A stretch of DNA of 64,000 nucleotides. It comes from CAJBLF01 sp964495905. GTDB lineage: Bacteria; Patescibacteriota; Gracilibacteria; Absconditabacterales; Absconditicoccaceae. Position 1 is the first letter of the stretch; every line of letters starts with the position of its first letter. The position numbers were made by a program, and so were the translations under genes. The DNA lies in NCBI GenBank assembly GCA_964495905.1, contig CAZBWN010000029.1:124001-188000 (forward strand), read 5' to 3'. Under the pieces are notes generated by a model. The model had not been told where the DNA came from. It saw only the letters and a program-made list of their open reading frames with translations, and did no database searches. Below, one piece after another: positions 42,258-55,756 of the stretch.

Positions 42258-44678
42258 ATGTTAAGATCTCCTTCATATCATAAAGATTTTGATCAAAATT
42301 TAGAACATTGGCTACAAACCAAGACTTTTTTGAAATATATAAAAGTGACTAAGGATTTTTATCTGCTCTGTTTTTTCTGATTCCTTTTTTTGATATTGAT
42401 ATTAAGATTATTTTTCCTTCAAATCATAGATCATAACTATTATGATGATCTTCTCAATAAGCAGCATGTAAGCGAAATATCACTTCAAGCAAAGAGAGGA
42501 AATATCTTCACTGATGATAAAGCGGAGAAGCATATCCAACTGACAGATAATATCACTATGTATAATATATTTGTGGATCCAAAATTTATCCGGGACAAAG
42601 AAAAATTTGTAAATACTATCGCTCCTGTAGTATATAAGCACTTTTGTGAACTCTATGGCATGAAGGAAGTCACCCAAACAGAATGTATACATAATATAGA
42701 ACAGTTTACGCAAACACAAATCATTCCGACCAAACCACAATTTTTCTACTATGGAAGTTGAGTCATCTCTTCATGATATTATCTCTATGATCTGACATGA
42801 TATGATATCCAGGTACAACAGATACTTAGTGGGTTCACTCCTAATACTGCATCAAGTCTCATCAAAACAAGATTGAATCAGATGATCTATATAGGAATAA
42901 AACCAAAAAATTATCTTGGATTTTTTGCCAATACCAATTTTCTTGCTGATCTCAAAAAACTTAATCTTGATTATATTGATATCCAAAGTACGAATTATGT
43001 ATATATAGTGCCTGATAGAGTCGGCAGCATCAAGAAAGATATCGTACCATTACAAAAAATACTTGATACTTATGGATATCTCGGTAATTTCCCTAATCTC
43101 GAAAAATCATTTTATGCACAAGAAAATAGGTATGTAAAAATCATCTCTGATGCTAATCCTCTGATCGCTCAACAGATCAAAGATATCAAGCTCAAATATT
43201 ATCAGGTACGTTCCAAGGATAGGATACCCCTTCTCCATTGACTTGGAATGGAATCTCATATCAAAAGATATTATCAATATGGATCCTTCCTTGCCAATGT
43301 CATGTGATTTGTAGATAAAAGCAATAATGCATATTATGGGGTGGAACAATATTTTGATACCCTGCTTCGTGGAAAAGATGGAAAAATAGTCTGACGTGCT
43401 TCTGCATGGGTTTGACCCGTAGGAGCCAATGAATTCCAATTGGAAGAAGCACAAGATTGAAATGACTTGTATCTTACTATAGATATCGGTATCCAAAAAG
43501 AAGCTGAAAGCATCATCAAAAAATATCACGACCTTCTTAAAGATGATTCAATCAGTGTATTGGTCTATGATCCTTTCAATGGACAAATCAAAGCTTCAGC
43601 AAGTTACCCTTCATATAATCCAAATAATTATAACGATGCATTCACCTTACAAGCTCTTGGTCCAGACTATTGATATATGGTAGATGATCTGAGTTATATA
43701 GAAAATCCTGTGTATATTCAGACAGGAGGAGAATATAGGCTTGCTACAAGCTATGAAAGAATAGATACCACTCTGCCAAAATATATCGCTAAAAATGGAT
43801 ATGGTCCGCAAGTATTAGTGGATAAAAATACTGCCATGGCCTATGAGCCTTGAAGCGTATTCAAAGCGTTTACTGTCGCTATAGGGCTTGATACTGATGA
43901 AATCAGATTCTATGATCCCTATAATGATCCAGGAAAAGTAAAAGTATGACAATTTACGATCAGTAATGCAGATAAGGTATGTATGGGAGATCGGAATTTT
44001 TTGCATGCATTCGTCTGGTCATGTAATATAGGAATGGTAAGAATAGCCCAAAAATTATGAAAAGAGATTTTCTATAATTATGTAGAGAAACTTGGATTTG
44101 GAAAAATCACTTGAGTTGAAGTCGCCAATGAAGATCCATGATTTGTAGAATGAGTGACTTCAGTCTCTGATGCCAGGTTTTTCAATAATACGTTTGGACA
44201 GTGACTTCTGGCTACTCCGATCCAATTGGCTGCAGGGTATGGAGCTATCGTCAATGGCTGATATTATGTGAAGCCTACTATCGTCAAATGAATCTTTGAT
44301 ACAAAAACCAAGACGTATTATCCCACTACTACAAAAATCATCAAACAGATTTTCAGACCAGAAACTGCAGAAGCACTCAAAATATGATTGTTTAGTGTCA
44401 TGGATCAAAATTATGAATTAAAATATGCAAAAGTGGAAGGATATCAGCTGGGAGGTAAAACATGAACCTCACAGATCTCATATAAAGGAAAATATATGAA
44501 TGGTATCTGATGGACCAATGGATCATTCGTCTGAATGATAACAAAAGACAATCCACAATATATCATAGTTGTCCAGGTACGTAGGCCAAGACAAAATCTA
44601 CGATGATTCGCTACTGCAGGAAAAATATTCTGAGATCTAGCAAAATTTATCATTGATTATGCGCTTATTGAAAAGTAA
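42258..44678 (+). CDS. ftsI: Penicillin-binding protein (FtsI/PBP2-type transpeptidase)
   Basis: This membrane transpeptidase cross-links peptidoglycan. Seen in 806 residues: one N-terminal membrane helix (FGFLFLILILRLFF), SLQAKRGNIFTDD dimerisation-domain start, KDGKIVG, then the penicillin-binding domain with SxxK in EPGSVFKAFT, SxN in FVWSCNIGM and KTG in GGKTGTSQISYKG. CGA near the end (QNL-x-GFATAG) suits Trp (WG). It is longer than usual because the N-terminal pedestal region is expanded. ybaB follows 170 bases later. Confidence 0.92.
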
Positions 44679-44679
44679 T

Positions 44680-44772
44680 TAAAATATTAAAAGATTTAGA
44701 ATATTAAAATATTCAACAAAAACACTAACAAACAAAATCTTTTAATCTTAATAATATTTTAATCTTTTAATC
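44680..44772. repeat. AT-rich TTAAAAT/AATCTTTT array between ftsI and ybaB
   Basis: AATATTAAAAGATTTAG-type units and their reverse complements occur, similar to 20960-21060. No gene seen. Confidence 0.55.
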
Positions 44773-44851
44773 CGATACATAGTAATTGAGTTGAAAACAA
44801 ATATCGATTATATATGATTTGGTCAGTTATTTTATTTGTTATAAAAATATT

Positions 44852-45217
44852 ATGTTTTGAAAATTATGAGAAATGAAAAAAATGTATGATAAGTACAAGA
44901 CCTTACAAAAAGCTCTTAAAAACCTGGTTATCAGAGGGAAAGAAGGAAAATTCACATGATCAGACGGTACAGAACAGGATTCCATCGTCGTTGATATCAG
45001 CGGAGAGATGAAACTAAGAGAATTACATATCAATGATGATGCATTGTTGGATCCTTCAAAAAGATCTCAACTTGAAAATCTTCTTACTGCTTGTTTCCAA
45101 AAAGCACAAACTAAAGCACAAGAAATAGTCTGAGAAAAAACAAAAGAAATCCTTTGAGTGGATCCTTCTGATATGGCTAGTATGCTTGGGGGTGGAGGAA
45201 TGCCGGGAATGAATTAA
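44852..45217 (+). CDS. YbaB/EbfC-family nucleoid-associated protein
   Basis: The 121-residue product is a small DNA-binding protein of the YbaB/EbfC family. Seen: MFGKLGEMKKMYDKYKTLQKAL, with the two Gly as UGA, VDISGEMKLRELHI, the DPSKRSQLENLLTACFQKAQ helix and a Gly/Met-rich tail MASMLGGGGMPGMN. ATG 44852 is chosen over 44873 because it restores the usual MFGKLGEM N-terminus, which is only possible with UGA as glycine. Confidence 0.9.
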
Positions 45218-45220
45218 AAT

Positions 45221-45262
45221 TAATTAACAATTAATAATGAATAATTAATAATGATGGTATTT
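45221..45262. repeat. GAATAAT heptamer array after ybaB
   Basis: TTAATAAT and GAATAAT units directly follow the ybaB stop. Confidence 0.65.
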
Positions 45263-45295
45263 GTTTTTTATAAAACAATATCATCATTTTTTTTG

Positions 45296-45463
45296 TTATA
45301 GAAAATCTCACTGATCATTATTTGCTAATGCATCAGATAGGCTTGATTGGATTTTTTGTTCTTCTTGTATGATTTTTTCTTGTGTCTTTATGGTTCCTTT
45401 AGAGCTTAGAAGGTCAAAGGGATCTTGATGTATATCAAAAATTTCATTCGATGAATTGTTCAT
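45296..45463 (-). CDS. Small acidic protein of unknown function
   Basis: A 55-codon ORF with one UGA starts MNNSSNEIFDIHQDPFDLL and is rich in Gln, Glu, Ser and Asp. It follows the large transglutaminase-domain gene on the same strand (gap 79 bases). No family is recognised. Confidence 0.45.
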
Positions 45464-45542
45464 GTTTCATGTCAGATATAAAAAATATTTTTGGAAAAGA
45501 GAGGTGGTTATATAAAATCTTATGTCTATTTCAATATTTTTT

Positions 45543-48500
45543 TTATTTTCTCTTGATCTTTTCTGCTCTGAGATATTTTATGATGATTTTGATAGACTTG
45601 TATTCTATGGTATTTAATAAGTCCTTACAGGTATCTATGATTATATCTAAGCGATCAAGTCCTTGATATTTATCACCGCCATCATTTTTTGAAAATCTGT
45701 TGATGAATTGGTGCGTCATATCAAAGAGCAATGTCCCTGCTTTTGCTTCCTGTTTATAATCTTTTATGCTGCTTGCATCCTCTCTCTGCATCTCTTGTTT
45801 GATGAATGCTTGATTCTCCGGTAAAGAGATGTCACTGTCTTTGAGCGGACTATATCGATAGACATCGAGCAGATTTTGAAGATGTTTGTAATGGCTTATA
45901 CGTACTTCTTTTTTGAGAACAACATTGAGCAAATCTTCAAGGTTTCCGTTGAATGATTCTTCGAGCATTTTATCTATTGCATCTTTGTCTCAACTTTCCA
46001 ACGCTTTGCTGATTTTTTCAAACATCGCTTCCATCTGTTCTTCCATTTCATCTTCCTGTTGCGCTCTGATTTTTTCTTGTTCTTGTAATGAGGGACGATC
46101 AGATCAGCTACCATGTGGTGTTCCATCTACGATGATAATCTGGTTGTTTCATTTCTCATCAGGAAAAACAACATATGCAACTCCATGCGCATCATTTTTT
46201 GTCACAGTGGATGTACTAGCCAAAAATCAGGAGATCACTCATGAAAGAAAGCCTGCCTTTCTGAGCAGAGCTATCGTGATGGTAGCAAAATCCGCACAGA
46301 CTCCTGCTCGTTTCTTGTCTTCTAATTGAACATCTAATTCAGAATTTTTGTCTTTGAGCTCATCGATCCTCTGTTTGCAGATATACATTTTTTCATTTAT
46401 GGATTTACCGTTTTTGAGAGCTACCACTTCCTTATTTTTCATATCATAATAACTATGGGTACGGACATACTGTTCTATTTTTATGAGTTGTTGTTTGGGT
46501 GCATCATTTTTGATGTTTTCAAGGAATAATAATTCTTCCTCGTCAAGTTGTGCCACCTGGTCGAGTAGATGTGTCGTGGTTTTCTTTCAGCTTCTACTAT
46601 CCTCTTCCCCATGGATGCGTATGAATTGATGTTTGAATTGTTCATAGTGTTTGGTATTGATATCCTGTATTTTTGGAGAAAGCAGAGGTTGTTCAACAGA
46701 ATATACGATCTCTTTGATGTGCTTATTCTCTACGCTGACGCTTGATATATTGAGTGCGTTGGTAGAGATTGTAAGGTCAATCTCTTTACCCTCAGCGGTG
46801 ATTCATTTCACTCTTTCAGGAAGGATATTCGCATTGATCGTTTTGGGTAGAATCAATGATGTGTTGTATTTGATATTGGGAAGCGTGATGGTAATGATTT
46901 TTTTGGGACCGGAAATATCCTGCTGGAGAGAAAAATACACTTTTTCTCGTGCATGACTTTCTTCGTTATATGCTCAGGATATATTCGTGCTGATGATATC
47001 ATCCAGTGTTCATCTGATCTGCATGATGGTATCTGAGCCATCAGGAGCTATTTCTCACATAGGATCAAATGATCATTGCATAGCATCAAATTTCTGCTCA
47101 GAAAGATAATCGGCGGAATCTATGTGTCCTCTTCGTTGGTTATCATTTCATCTCTTTCAAGATATCCCACGATAAAATGCATCTGATTTTTCATTTTCAA
47201 TAAATGCTTCGGGAAATATCTTTCTACAGATATTTTTCGCTAACAATTCTTCGTTCTTATCTTTTTTTGCGGGAAGCGTATCTATAAAAAGCTGAGGCAG
47301 CTGTTTGATCATCTTGTTGAAATAAGAGGCTACTCATCATGATTGTTGGATATTTGTCTTGATTTTTTGTATTCATGTCTGGTTGTGAAGTACTAGGGAT
47401 TGGGATTCTTCCTTGAGATATTTTTCTATCTTTTGTCTGTAGGTTGATAGATCTCAGGGTTGTTCTGCAAGCGGGATACAGAGATTGAGCAATTCAAGTT
47501 TTTTGTTTTCTTCATCAGTGATGGGTGTGATTGTTCCTGTGGAATTGATGACAAGTTTTTGAAATTCCTTATCTTTTTTTCAGATAAATATCGTCTGATT
47601 ATTATGTTCTCGTGGTCAGTAGAGAAGATCATATTCATCTGACATTCTTTCATCTTTGCTATTGCATACCATAAATTTCTTTGTTTTTGTATCTATACCT
47701 ATATCAAAAGATTTCGCTTTCTTGAGTCACAAGATATTTTGCATACGTCATTCTTTTTCTCCTAGATTTCTATTTATACCATACGCCTTGTCTCATTTTT
47801 TTGCCCACCAAAGAGCATGAGTATCATCTCTATCCTCTTGATAATGAATTTCAGTATAAGGTCATAAACTAGAATTCCCTTTATGAAGATAATAATCACT
47901 CCAATCATTGGTTGTGACATAAGTGAGTTCGTTATCTACCACATGCATATCTCCTATGTGTTTGTATGGTCATATTTTTATTCAACTATAATTAATATAT
48001 TCGTCATCTTTATCTCTCATATGTACTGCTAGTGACCACCCAACAGCTATTATATTTTGTATTACAGCATTAGGAGGAATATCGTATTTTATCTTTCACT
48101 TTTCATCATATACACCCCATTTTCATCATTGTCTTGCAGAGAAGTATAATTCTCCTCATACATCTATGTAGTCTCCTATTTCCTCGTATCATATTCAATT
48201 TACTAAAATTCAACCTTTTTTTATATATTCTGTATCAAGACCTAGATCGAATTTGAAAACTATTTCTCAGTTTATAATTATTGGATCTGAAACTTTTTCT
48301 ATTGGACTAAAATTTATAGTTTCTTCTACAACCACTTTTTCTTTCTGATCTCATTGCTGTTGTATCTGTTCTATTATATATACTCAGTGTTTCTTATCGT
48401 AGACAAGCGTAACTTTCTTTTCTCGTTCATCTCAAAAATGCTGCTGCAACATCTGTTCCAGCTCCGCTTTATTCTGTTTCTCTGCGAGATGGTTCCTCAT

Positions 48501-49460
48501 GTGGAATATCGTTCAGAGGGGTTTGTAGATAGCATCTTTGAGATCTTTCTGGATTTTTTCTACGACTGCTTTTTCGTCATAAATGAGATTTAAAGGGTTT
48601 GCTTCGATGACATTGATCATGCTAGTAATATTCTCTGGGAGCATAAATTCATGTTCTTTTATACTCATAAATACTATTCATGCTTTATGAAAAAAATCGT
48701 GTACTTTTTTCTCTTTACTATAATAAAAATCATCTTTTGCTGGAGAAATATTTTTGACTAAATTATCGTAGATAGCTTCTACGACTCTTGTTTTGTAGTA
48801 TTTCCCTGTATTTTTTATATTTTCAAACATATCTTCTGCGAGCCTCTCCCCTGCGGTTCTCGGGTCATTTGGATTTTCTATTTTGAACTTTTGGATTCTG
48901 AGATATTGGCTGTAGATGTCGTCCATCTCGTTCATAATTTTGAAACTGGTAGTGGAAGACGGAGATATATGGCGTTGGATTTTATTGATTACATTTCAAT
49001 TTAAATCATGTAGTCGTTCAACATAAGATATATACATATGATCGAGTAGTTTTACTGTCTTTTTATTTATTTTGCTATGTGTTGGTCAGTACTGGTTTCC
49101 TCGCATTTTTTTATATACTTTTTCGTGTTTAACAAAAAATCTCTCGTTTCTTATAATCTCTATATACTCGCTTGGAGTGATTCTCAATTGTTCTGCTATT
49201 TTCAATCAATCTTCTATACTATGTTCAAAAAGTCTTCAAAGCAATTTAAGTACTTCTATATGGTCAAATGGGTCATTTCCATGATCTTCATTGAATGCTT
49301 TGATGTCTTGAAAAAGTTTCTTTTGTCTTTGTAATAATACTTGCAAATCGGGTGCGTTGAGGTCATTGAAGAGATCTTTTTTTTCTCAAGCAGATAAATT
49401 ATCCAGCAATCAGCCTGTGTTGGAGGTGTTTATTCATGGTCTGATTGTCGCTATCGTCAT
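45543..49460 (-). CDS. Very large protein with a transglutaminase-like domain (1305 aa)
   Basis: The product has a long, charged N-terminal helical half (starting MTIATIRPGINTSNTGLLDN), a middle rich in beta-strand-like aromatic repeats of the type YGPREHNNQTIFIGKKDKEF and AKKGDKAYGINRNLG (several short blocks look like WG/MORN-type repeats), and near residues 1060-1160 a transglutaminase-like core. The core has the catalytic Cys in AGVCADFATITIALL, His in DAHGVAYVVFPDE and Asp in IIIVDGTPHG. The C-terminus is helical. No signal peptide is evident. It could process or cross-link proteins or act as a peptidase; its size and domain mix are unusual and no named family is recognised. Confidence 0.85.
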
Positions 49461-49492
49461 GAGTGTGTATTGAAGTAAAAGATTGTTTTATT

Positions 49493-49561
49493 AAATCCTC
49501 CTCCCCGATTAATCGGGGCACCCCTCCCTGCCTACCGCAGGCAGGCTTTAAAAAGGAGGGC
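49493..49561. repeat. AAATCCTCC...AAAAAGGAGGGC dispersed repeat
   Basis: It has a nested CCTGCCTACCGCAGGCAGG hairpin and CCCCGATTAATCGGGG palindrome. Related to 1305-1350 and 57801-57845. It separates the transglutaminase-domain gene from the Kef-type gene. Confidence 0.7.
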
Positions 49562-49584
49562 AAACAGATACGGAATATTTTTTT

Positions 49585-51303
49585 TTATTTCTGCAGCATC
49601 TCTATCATCAGATCTTGATGCCTGCTTTTGAGGTCATTGACCAATGTTTTTTTGTTCTCCATAAATTTCTGGATATCAAATCCATATTCTTCCAGCATCA
49701 ATGAGGTATGATCCACTCCGATATAATGAGGGAGAATAACGTAGTCGGCACCTTGTTCGTAGAGTTTGATCGCTTCGTAGATGTGGTTGGATACAAGGAT
49801 GATGATCAGATTTGGATTATTCTGTTTTGTGGTTTTGAGCAATACCATATTTTCATCAAATGCCTTTATGGTGCTGATGATCATTTTGCTCTTTTTGAGA
49901 TTAAGCTCCTGGAGAAAATCTATATCGCTGATATCGCCATAGATACATGGAATCCTCTTCTTCTGCAAATGTGCGATAATACCTGGATGTTCATCCACTA
50001 CGAGGATTTTTTTGTGTGTTTCATGGAGTTTGGTATAGATATTGCTTCCAAATCTTCCGTATCAGAAAAGCACTATTTCATACTCTTTTTTGTTGATTTT
50101 CTTATATTCCTGATTCCGCACTCAAGGCAATAAACTCAATACCGGTTTGAAAAAATGATAGATCTTCTCTCCATAGATCATAGAATAACTTGAACCTGCA
50201 ATCGTAATCAACCCTACCAAAGTAATCATTGAGAGTATGCTTTCATCTTTGATATATCATGAGGTGATCCCCATTGCTATTATCAGGAATGAAAACTCGC
50301 TTATCTGGCCGAGTGATATTCCCGTCAGGAAATTATTTTTTCTTGTGTGACCGAGAAATCCAAGGACTATCATGGTGATGATCGGCTTGATGATGAGTAC
50401 AAAGGCTACAAATATCAGAAGCGGTATCAGTGTAGAGATGTGTGTTGTTGAAAAATTTACATGTGATCCTAAGAGTACAAAAAAGATAACGATAAAGAAA
50501 TCTCTCAATGGTTTGATCCTGCTGGTGATTTCAAATCTATATGATGAACTAGCCAAAGTTATTCATGCGACTAATGTCCCTATTTCTATCCCAAATCCAA
50601 GCCGATAAAATAACGCTCAGAGAATGAAACATCGTCCTATTGAAAACAAGAAAAGATATTCTTGGGATTCTGCGATTTTTTTGGTTACTGCGGGGATGAA
50701 ATATCTGCTGATGAGATACATACCGGCAGCGAGTCCTATGACTTTTGCTATCAAACTTATGATGATGATTGATGATGATGCATGTTCTATGCTTTTGAAC
50801 GTTGCCATCCCTAATATCAGGAGCATAACGATCAAATCTTGGACGATCAATATTCATATGCTGAGTCTTCAAGAAGTGGATTCTATCTCTTCCCTATCTC
50901 CCAAGAGTTTCAAGACTACGATAGTACTACTAAAAGCGAATCCTATGGCCAAAAATACTGAAGTCATGGTATCAAATCAGAGCATTGTTGCTAGAAAGTA
51001 TCCTAATCCTCATGTAATCAATACTTGAAAAAATCAGGCAATGACTGAAGTCTTACCTAAATCTTTGATAATCGTAGGATTCAATTCCATACCCACGATA
51101 AAAAGCAGCAAAGCGATACCCAGATTTCCAAATGACTGGAAAGCCGTATTTGCTTGGAGCAATGAGGGAATAAAAAGACTGATAGCCGTACCTGCAATAA
51201 TATATCAGATAATCATAGGCTGTTTGAATGCCTTCATTATGCCCATACTAATGAGCACGATTCAGATTACAATACTGAGTGAGGTAAATACTTGTTCTGC
51301 CAT
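49585..51303 (-). CDS. Kef-type monovalent cation:proton antiporter with RCK (TrkA-N) domain
   Basis: This membrane transporter exports K+ or Na+ in exchange for protons. Seen in 572 residues: about twelve membrane helices with GIALLLFIVGMELNPTII, AFSSTIVVLKLLGDR, LRDFFIVIFFVLLGSHVNF and SLGQISEFSFLIIAMG, followed by an RCK/TrkA-N Rossmann domain (GRFGSNIYTKL, VVDEHPGIIAHL, YGDISDIDFLQEL). CGA codon 224 in SIG-x-CFIL reads well as Trp. It is preceded by an unassigned 90-base gap. Confidence 0.92.
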
Positions 51304-51537
51304 ATTTTGTATCATATAAATAAACACTATAATTATACTCGAAACTGTTTATTTGTCAAATATTAGTTAATATAATATATCTATTTGACTTATATCTATA
51401 AAATTATACTGGAGGTTATTTTATTCTTGGAAAGTTCTTGAAAAGTTCTTGGGAAATTCTTTGAGTATCCTGATTTTATTATTATGATGAGTCTGCAACT
51501 TTCTTTTTTCTTTTTTTACCCTTTTATAATATAGATT

Positions 51538-51789
51538 ATGGTAGTGAAAAGCACATTTCATGGTGAATTCATGTATTATGAAAACATCAATGGCAAGGAG
51601 AAAAAGCTTACAAAAGAATTCACTGATCCTAAGAAATTCAATGAATTCATCAAAAAACATCCTACGCCAACTTTAGGAAGCTTGTTTGGGCTTGTGGCAT
51701 CTAGCAAAAAGGCTCTTCCCTCCAAAAAACCTGCCACGGCAGGTAAACCTGCACTAGCAGCAAAAAAAACTGCTAAAAAGAAAAAATAA
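51538..51789 (+). CDS. Small basic protein with a Lys-rich tail
   Basis: The 83-residue product has a folded N-terminal half (MVVKSTFHGEFMYYENI, KLTKEFTDPKKFNEFIKKHP) and a Lys/Ala/Pro-rich tail containing SKKPATAGKPALAAKKTA that resembles the IF-2 N-terminal tract (KPSTAGKPAMVDKP). It has no UGA. It may bind nucleic acid, as an inference from charge. A bidirectional terminator follows. Confidence 0.7.
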   Translation: MVVKSTFHGEFMYYENINGKEKKLTKEFTDPKKFNEFIKKHPTPTLGSLFGLVASSKKALPSKKPATAGKPALAAKKTAKKKK

Positions 51790-51815
51790 GTATTTTCTCG
51801 TAATTTTTCATCGCT

Positions 51816-51853
51816 AAAAAGCACGTATATCCTTTATTATATGTGCTTTTTCT
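51816..51853. terminator. Bidirectional terminator after the small basic gene
   Basis: AAAAAGCAC (51816-51824) pairs with GTGCTTTTT (51843-51851), with A and T runs at the ends. Confidence 0.8.
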
Positions 51854-52018
51854 TATTTTTATCTTTTTTGTTTTTTTGTCAACCGTTGATGATGGAAAAG
51901 CGTTGAATTTTTATTCTTTTTTGCTATATTTTTGCTGTTGAAAAGCATACTAAAACTTTTGAGGCTATTGCCTTGAAGTTTTTTTGTCTGAGAAAACTTT
52001 ATATTATTATCATAGTCT

Positions 52019-54571
52019 ATGAGAGAAGACGATAAAAAAATCATCGCTACATGAACTGTCGTACCGCATTCTGTCGAAGCTGAAATCTCTAAATCGTATA
52101 TAGAATATGCGATGTCCGTGATCGTATCACGTGCCTTGCCGGATACTAGAGATGGATTTAAACCGGTATTGAGAAGAATCTTGTTTGCTATGTACCAGAT
52201 GAATAATTTTTTCAATCAGAAACATAAAAAATCTGCAAGGATTGTCGGAGAAGTAATGGGAAAGTACCATCCGCATGGAGATAGCAGTATCTACGGAGCG
52301 ATGGTGCGTATGGCTCAGCCTTGGCAGTTCAGATATCCATTGGTTGATGGACAAGGTAACTTTGGATCCATCGATGGAGATGGAGCTGCGGCGATGAGGT
52401 ATACGGAAGCGAGATTGACTAAAATAGCTGAAGAGATGCTTACTGATCTCGAACAGGATACTGTAGACCGAAGAGATAATTTTGATGGATCACTCCAGGA
52501 GCCTATCATGCTTCCTACAAAATTTCCAAATCATCTCTGTAACGGTACTATGGGTATCGCAGTAGGTATGGCGACAAATATGGCACCGCATAACCTCAAT
52601 GAAGTACTTGAAGCATCACTACTCCTTTTGGAAAAGGAAGGTAAAAAGGATAAAAAATGAGAACCTATCGTAGTTTCTATCGACGATATCATGGAAATCA
52701 TCAAAGGTCCTGATTTCCCTACATGAGGTATTATCTATGACAGCAATAATATCAAAGAAGTCTATAAAAAAGGAAAATGAGGTATCATCATGAGAGGAAA
52801 AGCTCATGTGGAAGAAGATAAGCATGGAAATATCATCATCATCGATGAAATCCCCTATTTAGTGAATAAATCCCTTCTTGTCTCAAAAATCAGTGAATTA
52901 GTCATAGATAAAAAATTGGAAGGTATCTCAGATATGAGAGATGAATCAAGCAAAAACAAGATCAGAATCGCTCTCTATCTCAAGCCAGGTATTGATGCCA
53001 ATAAAATTTTGGTAGAGCTTTACAAATATACGGAATTACAAAGTGCATTTAATCTCAATAATGTATCACTTGTAGAATCTGGTAAACAACCAAGACTTCT
53101 GAATATCAAGGATCTCTTGATGGAATTTGTCACTTTCAGAAGATCAGTAGTGTACCGCAGATCAGTATTCCAACTCAATAAAGCAAAAGATAGATTACAT
53201 ATCCTTGAATGATTGAAAAAGGCTGTAGATGTCATTGATGCTGTGATTGAAACGATCAAAAAATCTGAAACCAAACAGGATGCGAAAGATAATCTGATCA
53301 AAAAATTTGATTTTTCTGAGATGCAGGCTGAATATATCTTGATGATGAGATTACAATCATTGGTCGGTCTAGAAATCAAAAAAGTCATAGATGAAATAGA
53401 AGAAAAGAAGAAGCTTATCGAAGAACTTCAAGCTATCATCGATCATCCAGAAAAACTTGATGGAGTGATAAAAGATGAAATCAAATATATGAAAAAACAA
53501 TATGGAGATGAAAGAAAAACTGAGCTTTCTCAAGATCTCAGCGTATATAATGTCTCTGGAAGCCTCAAAGCATTTATGGACGCTGCGGACAAAGTCAAAG
53601 AAGATGTAATCGTACGGATCGGTAATGATTATGGTGTCAGAATCTTGTATCAGTCTAGAATACAAGCAATACCTGATGAGACTATGGATCTTATCTACAC
53701 TCACAATCAAGATAAACTTATCGTGATCACTGATATCGGTGAATTAGTCGTTCAGAGATTGAAAGATTTCGGTAGTATCCTAATGAAACAGAATGCAATA
53801 AATCTCAAAGAGCAATTCTGACTCAAAGGAAAGATCATCTTCGCTAAGACACTCCATTTCGACTATCAACATCTTGTATTCCTCACCAATCAAAATAGCA
53901 CAAAAAAAATCAAGAAAGAGCTTGTACTCTCATTCAAGAAATTCCCTACTGTAATCATGAAACTTGCAGAAAAAGAAAAAATCTTGAGCGTAGAAGCAGT
54001 AAATGACACTGACAATATTGGTATCTTGACTAAACATGGATGGATGCTCCTCTACAAGAGCAGCGATCTCAGACCTATGGGAAAGACTGCAGGATGAGTC
54101 AAATCCATTGAACTTCAAGAAGGTGATGAAGTGGCTAATATGTTCTTACATAAAGGAGAACCGTTTATCCTGATCCATGCCAATAAAAATGGAAAACTTC
54201 TCAATCTTGATGATCTCAAAATACGAAAGAGGGCAAGAAAGGGACAAGTAGTCATGACAGGTAAAGAAATCCTTGAAGGCGGAATCAGTATCATAGAATG
54301 AGCGATCAGACTCAGATTTAAGGATAGCACAATCAAGACCTTGCATTCCAATGATATTCATCTTGATGAAACTGATACTCCATTGGCAAAGATGGTTGAT
54401 AAAGATATTGATGTCATCTACAGACCACGAGAAGAAAAAGATGAAAACCTTAGATATAAGGAAGAAAGAAAAAAAGCTGAAAAAGAAGCTGAAAAAATGG
54501 AAAAATGAATCGCTGATAGCGAGGATACAGAATCAATAGAAGAAAAAGAAGATAGTACTGATGCCGAATAA
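52019..54571 (+). CDS. gyrA: Type IIA topoisomerase subunit A (DNA gyrase/topoisomerase IV A)
   Basis: This subunit cuts and rejoins DNA in gyrase or topoisomerase IV. Seen in 850 residues: SYIEYAMSVIVSRALPDTRDG, GKYHPHGDSSIYGAMVRMAQ, the catalytic Tyr128 in AMRYTEARL, MGIAVGMATNMAPHN, a long coiled coil and a C-terminal beta-pinwheel. No clear GyrA box (QRRGGKG) is visible, so gyrase and topoisomerase IV cannot be told apart surely. Codon 151 is CGA in TVD-x-RDNFDGSLQEP, where ParC-type proteins have Trp. The last 60 residues are acidic. htrA follows after 24 bases. Confidence 0.9.
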
Positions 54572-54595
54572 TATTTATCATCTCCCTCTTGGTGC

Positions 54596-55756
54596 ATGCA
54601 AAAGAAACACATTATTTTTCTCATTGCCTTAAATATCTGTCTTGTATTTTTTGGAGGTATCATCGTATGGTCAATGACAAAAAGTAGGCTTGAAAACCTT
54701 GGAATATCTATGGAATCTCGCATCGGCAATCAAGTGAGTGACATAAAAAAATCTAATTTCTTGGCATTGCAATCCTCTCTTATAGATGTCATCGCTACAG
54801 CCAAAAAATCGGTTGTAAGCGTGACTATAAGCAAAGATGTGAAATTTTATGTAGAGGATCCTTCTCAGGTCAATGGGCCAGGAAGCGTACAGCAACAAAC
54901 AGCTAAAGTAGGTGGATGAAGCGGTATCATTGTCTCCAAAAAATGATATATTTTGACTAATAAACATGTAGTACAAGATACTACCGCAAAATATTCTGTC
55001 GTATTGTCCGATGGGAAAAGCTATAATGTAGATAAGGTTTGGTTTGATGATAACTTGGATTTAGCTGTTTTGAAAATTATAGATACTGCATGAAAATCCG
55101 TGACTGATTTGGATGTGGCTAGTTTACTTCCTATGGATGCTCAAGTGGAAGTCGGTCAATTCGCTTTGGCTATAGGAAACGCATTGTCTAAATATCCAAA
55201 TACTGTGACTATGGGTATCATCTGAGGTAAAAATAAACAATTCACTATCAATAAAAATAATCTGTATATCTGACTCTATCAAACGGATGCACAGATAAAG
55301 CCTGGAAATAGCGGTGGTCCTCTTCTTGATATCGAAGGCAATGTATTGGGTATCACTACAGCTATCGCAGAATGAGAAGGCACTGCCTTTGCTTTGCCGA
55401 TAACCAAGGAATTTATAGAAAGCACTATCAAATCCATAGAAGATTTTGGAAAAATAGCCAGACCTATCATCGGTATCCAATATGTAGATATCACTCCTAC
55501 TATCAAAAAAGAAAACAATATCACTCTAGATAACGGTATCTACATCAAAGACGTCATCACTGATTTGCCAGGATGGCAAGCTGGAATTAAAATGGGAGAT
55601 GTTATCATGAGTATCAATGATAAAGAGATCACCAATCAGTTACCGTTTCTCTATCAGCTTTATACCTATGTTCCTGGGCAAACTATTTCTTTAAATATCC
55701 TTAGAGAAGGGAAACAACTCGTCTTACCTGTACTTTTGGGATGAAACACCCAATAA
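54596..55756 (+). CDS. HtrA/DegP-like serine protease with a PDZ domain
   Basis: This envelope protease degrades misfolded exported proteins. Seen in 386 residues: an N-terminal membrane helix (IIFLIALNICLVFFGGIIVW), the trypsin-fold catalytic triad as His in TNKHVV, Asp in DNLDLAVLKI and Ser in GNSGGPLLD, then a C-terminal PDZ domain with GIYIKDVITDLPGWQAGIKMGDVIMSI. Catalytic-loop glycines partly are UGA. It lies immediately downstream of gyrA on the same strand. Confidence 0.93.
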